A stretch of 17,236 nucleotides of DNA from Anaerohalosphaeraceae bacterium (GTDB taxonomy: Bacteria; Planctomycetota; Phycisphaerae; Sedimentisphaerales; Anaerohalosphaeraceae): the NCBI GenBank assembly GCA_030671565.1, contig DAOVIC010000013.1, forward strand, positions 1 through 17,236, in the 5' to 3' direction. Position numbers and translations under genes: made by a program. Each line of letters opens with the position of its first letter. The stretch's first letter is position 1. Positions 7,449 to 13,512 of this stretch are shown piece by piece. Under the pieces are notes generated by a model. The model saw nothing but the letters and a program-made list of their open reading frames with translations. It was not told the origin of the DNA and searched no databases.

Positions 7449-8006
7449 CTATTCTGCTTCTTCCGAACCTTCTTCCGGAGCTTCCTCAGCCGCCGCAACC
7501 TCAGCATCCGATGACTCTTCAGCCGTTTCGACAGGAGCAGACTCTTCTTCGGCTGCCGCCTTAGCTGCTTCGGCTGCTGCTTCGGCCTCAGCTGCTGCTA
7601 TCTCAGCATCGGCTGCCGCCTTTGCCTCTGCCCTAGCCTCAGCTTCCGCCGCCGCCTTCTCCATCGCACCTGCCGGAGTATCCTTGGCAATATCGTCGTC
7701 GCTCATACGATCCGTCGTCAGGACCATAACACGAAGGATCTGCTCAGAAAGCTGAACATCCCTCTCGATAGCCGTTATCTTGTCCGGTCCGCATTTGAAA
7801 TAAGCAAGCAGATACGTTCCACGGCTTCGACCGCCAAGGTCATAAGCCAGTTTACGCTCATCCCACTTCTTCAATGACACCACTTCTGCGTCGGCTCTGT
7901 TTAAAACCTTTTCGACTGCTCCGATTGTCGTAGCCCAATCTGCCGCCGCATCTGCCGAATCGACAAGAAACAAACCTTCATACAATTTCATGACTGCAGT
8001 TTCCAA
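7449..8006 (-). CDS. rpsF: 30S ribosomal protein S6 with long Ala/Glu-rich tail
   Basis: S6 pairs with S18 on the 30S platform. The conserved ferredoxin-like domain spans about residues 5-105 (YEGLFLVDS, KKWDERKLAY, GTYLLAYFKC, LSEQILRVMVL). The total is 185 residues against about 95-135 usually. Residues 114-185 form an Ala/Glu-rich, probably helical tail, mostly acidic toward the end. The start is TTG at 8006, supported by a near-perfect GGAGGT (complement of 8013-8018) 6 nt upstream. An internal ATG five codons later has a poorer site. A hairpin lies in its 123-nt leader. Confidence 0.95.
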   Translation of the reverse strand: METAVMKLYEGLFLVDSADAAADWATTIGAVEKVLNRADAEVVSLKKWDERKLAYDLGGRSRGTYLLAYFKCGPDKITAIERDVQLSEQILRVMVLTTDRMSDDDIAKDTPAGAMEKAAAEAEARAEAKAAADAEIAAAEAEAAAEAAKAAAEEESAPVETAEESSDAEVAAAEEAPEEGSEEAE

Positions 8007-8069
8007 ACTATTACCTCCATTGCAAAATATATTACAATTAGTTAGGGGAGTTCCAATAATTGCTTTTGT

Positions 8070-8091
8070 GCGGCAGGCATCGCCTGTCCGC
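8070..8091 (-). promoter_or_regulatory. Bulged hairpin in the rpsF leader
   Basis: The pth-rpsF gap (8007-8129) holds a GC-rich hairpin: outer GCGG/CCGC, a single bulged base (8087), inner CAGGC/GCCTG and a 3-nt loop. It sits about 64 nt upstream of the rpsF start. In many bacteria an S6:S18-binding RNA in the rpsF leader gives autoregulation. I cannot see that motif's conserved features convincingly, so this is only a candidate. It could instead mark the end of the pth transcript, but no T run follows. Confidence 0.4.
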
Positions 8092-8129
8092 CAAAATGAA
8101 TCATTAGAGATTCCCGTTCTTTTCCGTTA

Positions 8130-8774
8130 TCAATCCGTGCGATTAAATCGATTCATCGCCGGATCGATACCTTCACGTATCCAGCAAAGCAACGCTTGCT
8201 CTGCCGCTTCTATCGCCTTCTCTATCGCTGCTCGCTCATCTGATGTCGGCCTGCCAAGAACATAATCCTTAGCCGCTATAACTTCGCTTCGTCCGATACC
8301 GACACGAAGCCGTCCAAACTCATTACTGCCGAGCCTGGCTATGATATCGCTTAAACCGTTATGCCCGCCTGCCGAACCCTTCGACCGGATACGTATCCGA
8401 CCCGGCTGAAGCGACATATCGTCGGTCACAACTATCAGGTTATCGATTTCAGCACGGTAAAAACCTTTCGCCGTCGCAACAACCTGCCCGCTGCAGTTCA
8501 TATACTGCTGCGGCTTAAGCAGCAAAACCTTCTTGCCCTCGAACACACACTCGCAAAAAAGCGAGCCAAACTTTTTCTTCTTTACTTCTACACCAAGCCG
8601 GCTCGCAAGCCTGTCAACAACTGCAAAACCGACATTATGCCGGGTTCCGCCATACCTGTCGCCCGGATTACCAAGCCCGACTATCATCATAACATCAGAC
8701 ATATCTTCTCTTGACTTGCCCAGCCCGGCAAAGCCGGCATCCCTTCCAAAAAGTCGTCGAAAAAAATCTCGCAT
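8130..8774 (-). CDS. pth: Peptidyl-tRNA hydrolase
   Basis: Pth frees tRNAs from peptidyl-tRNAs that drop off the ribosome. All active-site residues are present: IVGLGNPG (N36), TRHNVGF (H46), YMNCSG (N93), VTDDM (D118/D119) and GSAGGHNGL (N139), equal to E. coli N10, H20, N68, D93 and N114. The start at 8774 overlaps the rplY stop as TAATG, with GAGG just upstream, which suggests coupled translation. It gives a 214-residue protein with a basic 24-residue N-terminal extension (MRDFFRRLFGRDAGF...). An internal ATG at 8702 (MSDVMMIVGLGNPG) would give the standard-length enzyme; its AGAG site is weaker. Confidence 0.95.
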   Translation of the reverse strand: MRDFFRRLFGRDAGFAGLGKSREDMSDVMMIVGLGNPGDRYGGTRHNVGFAVVDRLASRLGVEVKKKKFGSLFCECVFEGKKVLLLKPQQYMNCSGQVVATAKGFYRAEIDNLIVVTDDMSLQPGRIRIRSKGSAGGHNGLSDIIARLGSNEFGRLRVGIGRSEVIAAKDYVLGRPTSDERAAIEKAIEAAEQALLCWIREGIDPAMNRFNRTD

Positions 8775-9415
8775 TAAGCCTCTTTGGACTCAGCCTCTTC
8801 GGTCTTTTCTGTAATAACCTCAGGAGTGCTCGATGCTTCTTCCTCGAGCTCTTCGGTAGACTTAGCTGCCGCAACAACATGACAAGCCAAAACAAGTGCG
8901 TCAGACGGCGTCTTTAATGTTATGCCCGCAGGAAGTTCGATCTCGCCGGCATGAATAGAATCGCCAACATCGATATCCTTGATCGCAACCTGGATAACCT
9001 CGGGAATATCCGACACCGCACACTCGACATTGAGCTCGTCAAGATGAGATTCGATCATTCCGCCGCCTTGAGCGCCAACGGGAGTACCGCGAAGTTCGAG
9101 CATCACCGAAACCGTAACCAGTTCGGACATGTCGACACGCATCAGGTCAACATGGATCATATCTTTGCCAAGGTGGTCGTACTGGATAGCCTTAACCAAT
9201 GCCATCTGCTTATTGCCGCCTGCGTTAACCTCAAAAAGACGGTGACCGTGATGCAGTTCCTCGACAAAAGAATGTGCATCGAGTGATATGCTCAACGCCT
9301 CTTTACCGTGACCGTACATCACCGCCGGAAGCTTGCCCGTTTTACGCAGCTTCACAACACGGTTGCTGCCTGACTCTTCTCTTATGTCTGCCTTCAATAA
9401 AACTTTATCTGCCAT
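8774..9415 (-). CDS. rplY: 50S ribosomal protein L25, long TL5/CTC form
   Basis: L25/CTC binds 5S rRNA. The protein has 213 residues: the L25 beta-barrel (about 5-95: ADIREESGSN, LRKTGKLPAVMYGHG, HVDLMRVD) followed by the CTC-type C-terminal domain (about 96-185, ending LKTPSDALVLACH) and a Glu-rich tail of about 25 residues. The ATG at 9415 has AGGAAG upstream. The order glmU-prs-rplY-pth matches Bacillus gcaD-prs-ctc-spoVC. The stop overlaps the pth start by one base. Confidence 0.96.
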   Translation of the reverse strand: MADKVLLKADIREESGSNRVVKLRKTGKLPAVMYGHGKEALSISLDAHSFVEELHHGHRLFEVNAGGNKQMALVKAIQYDHLGKDMIHVDLMRVDMSELVTVSVMLELRGTPVGAQGGGMIESHLDELNVECAVSDIPEVIQVAIKDIDVGDSIHAGEIELPAGITLKTPSDALVLACHVVAAAKSTEELEEEASSTPEVITEKTEEAESKEA

Positions 9416-9463
9416 AACTTCCTCACAAAATCAATTGTCAGATTTATTAAACTTATATAAGCC

Positions 9464-9500
9464 TCGGCCAACGGCCGAATCGGTATTTTTAATTTTTAAT
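9464..9500 (-). repeat. Intergenic palindrome element, copy 2 (prs-rplY gap)
   Basis: The 89-nt gap after prs contains the same 15-mer TCGGCCAACGGCCGA (9464-9478) as copy 1. On the coding strand it is preceded by an A-rich stretch beginning at the prs stop and followed by GGCTTATATAAG. The bases just outside the palindrome (AGC plus a pyrimidine on the plus strand) are also shared with copy 1, so the repeat is slightly longer than the hairpin. Confidence 0.6.
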
Positions 9501-9504
9501 ATTA

Positions 9505-10446
9505 TTAAACAAACATCGCACTTACAGATTCGTTCCTGTGGATCCGCTTGATCGCCTCACCAAGAAGCTCGGTAACCGTAAGCACCCTGATTCCTTCGAT
9601 GGCACGTGCACCGTCATTAAGCGGTATAGTGTCAGTAACTATCACCTCATCAAAAGGAGCATCGCTTATTCGCTCGACCGCCTGACCGGCAAAGACACCG
9701 TGCGTAGCCCCAGCCGTAATGCTCTTGACTCCGCGATCCTTCAGAGCCTTGGCAGCACTGCACACCGTACCTGCCGTCGATATAATATCGTCGCACATGA
9801 TAATATTACGATCGGCAACTTCACCGATTATCTCGTTGCACTCGACCTCACTGCCGTTTATACGCCTCTTATGGATTATCGCAAGCTCACCGCCAAGTGC
9901 CGAAGCGTATCTCGCTGCCATCTTGATATTACCCACATCGGTAGCAACTACGGTAAGATCTTTGACTTTCTTTTTCTTAAAGTACCGCGAAAGAACAGAC
10001 TCGGCCATCAAATGATCGACCGGAATATCAAAAAATCCCTGAAGCTGTGCAGCATGCATATCGATCGAAACGACCCTGTCCGCACCTGCCGTCGTTATCA
10101 GGTTCGCAACCAGCTTCGCAGTGATAGGTACACGGCCTGCATCCTTCCTGTCCTGCCTTGCATAACCAAAATAAGGTATAACCGCAGTTATCCTGGCCGC
10201 ACTTGCACGACGAAGACAATCAAGGAAAATTAAAAGCTCCATCAGGTTCTCGTCAACCGGATCACAGGTCGACTGAATAACAAAACAGTCCTTACCGCGA
10301 ACATCGTCCTCAAGCCGAATAAACTTCTCTCCGTCCGGGAAAGGTTTTACCTTGGCTCCGCCAACCGATATCCCAAGATACGAACAGACAGATTCTGTTA
10401 ATGCCGGATTGCTCGTTCCACTGAATACCTTTATAGTCTGTATCAA
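9505..10446 (-). CDS. prs: Ribose-phosphate pyrophosphokinase (PRPP synthetase)
   Basis: Prs makes PRPP from ribose 5-phosphate and ATP for nucleotide, His and Trp synthesis. It has 313 residues, normal for class I. Visible features: FPDGEKFIRL near residue 36, YFGYARQDRKD (92-102), the metal ligand His131 in DMHAAQLQGFFDIPVDH, Asp170 in VVATDVGN, the catalytic KRR (193-195) and the ribose-5-phosphate/PRPP loop CDDIISTAGT (218-227). The usual SPD(V/I)GG reads ATDVGN and the usual loop DTAGT reads STAGT; both are moderate variants with the metal Asp kept. The start is TTG at 10446 with GAGGA 6-7 nt upstream, 15 nt after the glmU stop. Confidence 0.96.
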   Translation of the reverse strand: MIQTIKVFSGTSNPALTESVCSYLGISVGGAKVKPFPDGEKFIRLEDDVRGKDCFVIQSTCDPVDENLMELLIFLDCLRRASAARITAVIPYFGYARQDRKDAGRVPITAKLVANLITTAGADRVVSIDMHAAQLQGFFDIPVDHLMAESVLSRYFKKKKVKDLTVVATDVGNIKMAARYASALGGELAIIHKRRINGSEVECNEIIGEVADRNIIMCDDIISTAGTVCSAAKALKDRGVKSITAGATHGVFAGQAVERISDAPFDEVIVTDTIPLNDGARAIEGIRVLTVTELLGEAIKRIHRNESVSAMFV

Positions 10447-10461
10447 CTTACTTCCTCTTAT

Positions 10462-11448
10462 TTAGCTATTCTTACCAGTAACATTTTGCCTGGCAGCCTC
10501 GCCAGGCCCGACCTGCGTTCCTGCTTCGATCTCAGCATCGCGAAGATAACCGAAAGGCCCGATCCTGCAGTTCTTACCGATACGAGTCTCACCGTAAATA
10601 CAAGTAAAAGGCTCGATCACCGTATCCTGGCCGATCTCTGCGCGATTATCGATCCACGTATTACCAGGATCAACAACCGTAACGCCGTTACCCATCAGCA
10701 AAGCCAATATCCGCTGCTGCATTATCCTGCTCGCTTCGCTAAGCTGGCTGCGGTTATTAACACCCATCGCATCCTCAGCCGCAACCGCCGTAACCGCCGT
10801 CGCCCTATAACCCTTCGCAAGAGCGATATGCAATGCATCGGTAAGATAATACTCACCCTTTGCATTATCTGGCTTTATCTCGTTAAGCGTCTCAAGTAAA
10901 ACTTTATTATCAAAACAGAAGTAGCCCGGATTAATTTCCGTTATCTCAAGCTGCTTCTCATCGCAGTCATTATGTTCGACGATCCCCTCAATACTACCGT
11001 CAGCACCGCGGGTTATCCGCCCGTACCCGAACGGATCGTCCATTATAGTAGTAGCAAGCGTAACAGAAGCCTTATCTGCTTTATGCTGCTCCATAAGCGC
11101 CACAAGCATCTCGCCGCGAACCAAAGGAGCATCGCCGCAAAGAATAAGCACCTGACCGTCAAATCCGGCCAAATGCTCCTTACAGCACATAACAGCATGG
11201 CCGGTACCCTTCTGCTCGACCTGCTCGGAAAAAACGACATCGTCGCGATCGCCAAAACGCTCTGTTATCTGCTCTTTACCGTAACCGACAACAACAATGA
11301 TCTTGTCAACACCGGCACTTCGACAGGCGTCGACAACATAAGAAAGCATAGGACGACCGCAAACCTCGTGCAAAACCTTAGGCAGCAAAGTCTTCATTCG
11401 GGTACTCTGACCCGCAGCCAAAATAACAGCAACGCTCTCACTCATCAT
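10462..11448 (-). CDS. glmU: N-acetylglucosamine-1-phosphate uridylyltransferase, short GlmU
   Basis: GlmU normally has two domains that acetylate GlcN-1-P and then transfer UMP to give UDP-GlcNAc, the precursor of peptidoglycan and lipid A. The uridylyltransferase domain is complete: LAAGQSTRMKTLLPKVLHE (LAAG 10-13, R17, K24), GDAPL (105-109), GYGRI, EINPGYF, KGEYYLTDAL and GVNNRSQL. After about four left-handed helix coils (260-315) the protein ends at residue 328, where E. coli GlmU continues to 456. All acetyltransferase residues (E. coli R333, K351, H363, N386) would lie beyond the end. This is not a local frameshift: only 15 nt separate the stop from prs. The start is ATGATG at 11448; no clear Shine-Dalgarno is visible. 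Confidence 0.92.
   Translation of the reverse strand: MMSESVAVILAAGQSTRMKTLLPKVLHEVCGRPMLSYVVDACRSAGVDKIIVVVGYGKEQITERFGDRDDVVFSEQVEQKGTGHAVMCCKEHLAGFDGQVLILCGDAPLVRGEMLVALMEQHKADKASVTLATTIMDDPFGYGRITRGADGSIEGIVEHNDCDEKQLEITEINPGYFCFDNKVLLETLNEIKPDNAKGEYYLTDALHIALAKGYRATAVTAVAAEDAMGVNNRSQLSEASRIMQQRILALLMGNGVTVVDPGNTWIDNRAEIGQDTVIEPFTCIYGETRIGKNCRIGPFGYLRDAEIEAGTQVGPGEAARQNVTGKNS
10488..10507 (-). repeat. 7-bp inverted repeat encoding the GlmU tail
   Basis: GCCTGGC and GCCAGGC flank a 6-nt loop. The hairpin lies in the last coding part of glmU, where similarity to the family stops (after DAEIEAGTQVG), and encodes the non-conserved tail PGEAARQ. It is 41 nt upstream of the prs start. It may be an RNA processing or attenuation signal between glmU and prs, or the remains of an inserted repeat. 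Confidence 0.45.
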
Positions 11449-11484
11449 TAATCACTAGTCATTAAACATTAATCATTTAAAAAG
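11449..11484 (-). repeat. Short TTAAT-type direct repeats between tRNA-Gln and glmU
   Basis: The 36-nt gap is nearly all A/T and contains TGATTAATG twice on the coding strand, with a related TTTAATGA between them; one copy runs into the glmU ATGATG. No promoter or Shine-Dalgarno is obvious. The short gap suggests that glmU is read through from the tRNA transcript. Confidence 0.4.
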
Positions 11485-11556
11485 CTACCCGGCCAGGACT
11501 TGAACCTGGAATGCGAGGATCAAAACCTCGAGTGTTGCCGATTACACCACCGGGTA
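11485..11556 (-). tRNA. tRNA-Gln (anticodon UUG)
   Basis: A full 72-nt cloverleaf can be drawn: a 7-bp acceptor (TACCCGG with CCGGGTA), a D-stem GTGT/ACAC, an anticodon stem CGAGG/CCTCG with loop TTTTGAT giving anticodon TTG, a 4-nt variable loop, and a T-arm CCAGG-TTCAAGT-CCTGG. The first pair U1-A72 and discriminator G73 are glutamine identity elements in bacteria. The CCA end is not encoded (CTTT follows). It lies 36 nt upstream of glmU on the same strand and is probably co-transcribed with it. Confidence 0.96.
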
Positions 11557-11636
11557 ATATTCCACTACATCATTAAAACGCAAAAAAACTGCCGCCATAA
11601 CAAACCCGGCCAAAAAATCATAGAACGCGCAAATAT

Positions 11637-11780
11637 ATAGCACTTCCGCTATCTCAAAATACTCGTCTCAAAGTAGGTCGCGGAGTCCGCATAACGGACT
11701 GAACTGGCCTTTGTCGGAGGCTTGAGCTGACCATGCCGCGATAGCTGTCAGCCCCAAAAACGCACAAGCAACCCCGTGCG
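11637..11780 (+). ncRNA. Cluster of four stem-loops, candidate structured RNA or decayed sequence
   Basis: The 334-nt gap 11557-11890 has no convincing gene. Within it four inverted repeats follow one another: ATAGC/GCTAT (11637-11652), a two-part stem with outer AGGTC/GGCCT and inner AGTCCG/CGGACT around a CATAA loop (11675-11710), GCTGAC/GTCAGC (11726-11752) and CGCAC/GTGCG (11761-11780). The outer stem of the second hairpin uses a G-U pair on the plus strand that would be a C-A mismatch on the minus strand, so plus is the better reading. I do not recognise a known RNA family. The strand and the claim of transcription are both uncertain. Confidence 0.3.
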
Positions 11781-11888
11781 ACAAGGCAATCAGAAAGAGA
11801 AATATACACAAAAAAACAAAAAATGCAACAAATTTCTAAATTTCCCCCAATTTTATCTCACAACACCCCTCACAAAACAAGCTGCCCC

Positions 11889-11917
11889 CGTCATTCCCGC
11901 GAAAGCGGGAACCCAGA
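11889..11917 (+). repeat. Widespread CATTCCCGCGAAAGCGGGAA-type inverted repeat
   Basis: TTCCCGC-GAAA-GCGGGAA (11894-11911) is a perfect 7-bp inverted repeat inside CGTCATTCCCGCGAAAGC..., a repeat type seen dispersed in many bacterial genomes and known for spurious translations reading HSRESGNP. Exactly that peptide appears in the plus-strand translation here. The repeat overlaps the 3' end of the M50 gene and supplies its stop codon. It could act as a hairpin at the end of the transcript. Confidence 0.75.
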
Positions 11918-12634
11918 TGTAACAATTTCAATGTCATTTACCGCCCCCAGCTCCCTACCCTCCCCACCAGAGCATAACCCCTTACCATCACTCAGCTTAT
12001 CATCACAAACAACAGGTCCTGGCTCAACACTATTGTCCGTTTTTGTAGTCTTGTATTCCGGCAGCATACGCCACATTGTATTCTGCACCGGGCCCAGCAC
12101 TTTGCCTATCCCGCCCGTATACAGCCCCACAAGCAGCACCCCCATCCAGACCATCGACCACTTCCCCGATATCGTCGGCTTCATCCCCGGTACCAGACAG
12201 GGCCAGATCTTACTGCCGTCAAGCGGCGGGATCGGAACCATATTGATCGCCGCAAGCGTCCCGTTAATAAGGAATGTCATCCGCAAAAACACGTCGACAA
12301 TACCCGGCGGATGCAAATATAATACCCCAAGACAAACCCCGCATACCAGCAGATTCGAAAACGGCCCGGCAAGCGAGCTCAGCAGATAATAAAATTTGGG
12401 CTTCTTGAAATTGTAAAGATTAACAATAACCGGCTTACCCCACCCAAAATGCAGCACAAACAAAGCAAGCGTGCCATAAAGCGACAAATGCCGCAGCGGA
12501 TTCAAACTAACCCGCCCCATCTTCTCAGCCGTCCGGTCACCAAGCCACTTCGCCGTAATAGCATGAGCAGCCTCATGAACGGTCAAACCGATCACCAGAC
12601 CGGGCAGTAAAAATAAAGCAAATCGCAAATCCAT
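11891..12634 (-). CDS. Site-2 protease family (M50B) membrane zinc metalloprotease
   Basis: M50B proteins cut substrates inside the membrane. The zinc site HEAAH (20-24) lies in the first hydrophobic segment; the third ligand is Asp139 in NMVPIPPLDGSK (131-142). Other hydrophobic segments are about 52-64, 82-106, 113-132 and 157-175, and LAGPFSNLL (89-97) is also typical. The polypeptide has 247 residues. The final 50 or so are hydrophilic and not family-like, and the last ones (SGFPLSRE) come from an inverted repeat. The ATG at 12634 directly follows the stop of the upstream gene (TAGATG) with GAGGA before it, so translation is likely coupled. The substrate is unknown; no RseA-like or PDZ domain is visible. 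Confidence 0.9.
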   Translation of the reverse strand: MDLRFALFLLPGLVIGLTVHEAAHAITAKWLGDRTAEKMGRVSLNPLRHLSLYGTLALFVLHFGWGKPVIVNLYNFKKPKFYYLLSSLAGPFSNLLVCGVCLGVLYLHPPGIVDVFLRMTFLINGTLAAINMVPIPPLDGSKIWPCLVPGMKPTISGKWSMVWMGVLLVGLYTGGIGKVLGPVQNTMWRMLPEYKTTKTDNSVEPGPVVCDDKLSDGKGLCSGGEGRELGAVNDIEIVTSGFPLSRE

Positions 12635-13453
12635 CTAATTCCTCGCAGTACAATAAACAGCAAATTTCTCGCTTTTCAACATACGCCCAACCGGCGAATC
12701 CTTCTGCATGGGCCACCGCAAACCGCCCTTTACAGCATTATAAAGCCACTCCATCGCCTCATCCTCCCGCCCAAGACAAAGATAACCCTGCCCGATCATC
12801 GCCGAATGAAAATGCTCGGGCAAACCGCCTTTTGACCGGGCAAAGTGGATCTCGGCCTCTCTATGATCCGCTCGTTGCAGCGACACTATCCATTTAATAA
12901 CTCTCGCCTGCGGGTCTTCCTTCACACAAAGCAGGTGATCGGCGATCTGCTCTGCCAGCCCCCAGCTTTTTTCATCAAGCAGCATACCGGCCTTTTCAAC
13001 AAAAGCCGCATGAGAATACTCCATCGGAAGATATTTGCATTCGATCATTTCGTCGACTATCTGTTCCCTGTCATATTCTGAAAAGTGCATACTGCAGATA
13101 TACTTCAGTACCAAAAGAAGCTGGTTGTCTTTGCAGCCAAGCTCCTCAGCCCGCCCGATCCACCCCTTGACCGCAGCGTAATTCGAATTATCCTGCCTCT
13201 CCATCAAACCTATAACAACAGCAACTCTCGCCGACCTGGTCTCGGTTAATATCTGCTCCGCCAAAACCTGTGCAGCCTCCAGACCTTCTCTCTGACCGGC
13301 CAGGCTGATCAGACTGCAACCGTCCTCAACCCCCCTGCCGATCTTCCAGATCCACTTAACCAGCGCATACTGATCGACCACCGGAACGAACCGGCAAACC
13401 AAAAGCAAAAGACGCAAAGGAAGCGACACTAACTCTCTGATCAATTTAATCAT
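12635..13453 (-). CDS. Unknown protein with N-terminal hydrophobic helix and TPR/Sel1-like helical repeats
   Basis: I do not recognise a named family. The 272-residue protein starts with a basic, Leu-rich hydrophobic helix (about 4-26: LVSLPLRLLLLVCRFV) that may anchor it to the membrane. The rest is helical with antiparallel-pair character, such as AAVKGWIGRAEELGCKDNQL (about 92-111) and GQGYLCLGREDEAMEWLYNA near the end, which resembles a TPR/Sel1 repeat; the C-terminus is RMLKSEKFAVYC. I took the ATG at 13453; it has no clear Shine-Dalgarno, and an earlier start would overlap the kinase gene. It is directly followed by, and probably translated with, the M50 protease, so it might hold or present substrate. 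That is inference. Confidence 0.65.
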   Translation of the reverse strand: MIKLIRELVSLPLRLLLLVCRFVPVVDQYALVKWIWKIGRGVEDGCSLISLAGQREGLEAAQVLAEQILTETRSARVAVVIGLMERQDNSNYAAVKGWIGRAEELGCKDNQLLLVLKYICSMHFSEYDREQIVDEMIECKYLPMEYSHAAFVEKAGMLLDEKSWGLAEQIADHLLCVKEDPQARVIKWIVSLQRADHREAEIHFARSKGGLPEHFHSAMIGQGYLCLGREDEAMEWLYNAVKGGLRWPMQKDSPVGRMLKSEKFAVYCTARN

Positions 13454-13512
13454 GACTATATAGTAGTGTAACCGCCCCCAAAAGTCCACCCCCCCGCTTT
13501 GTGATTGAATCT

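Noticed and set aside
9538..10233. 231-residue plus-strand open frame
   Set aside because: Antisense shadow of prs; composition is that of a reversed frame and no domain is recognisable.
10462..10520. Frameshift explaining the short GlmU
   Set aside because: prs begins 15 nt after the stop with its own Shine-Dalgarno, leaving no room for a frameshifted acetyltransferase domain.
11823..12389. Plus-strand open frame containing RHSRESGNPDV
   Set aside because: This peptide is the typical false translation of the dispersed CATTCCCGCGAAAGCGGG repeat; the rest is antisense to the M50 gene.
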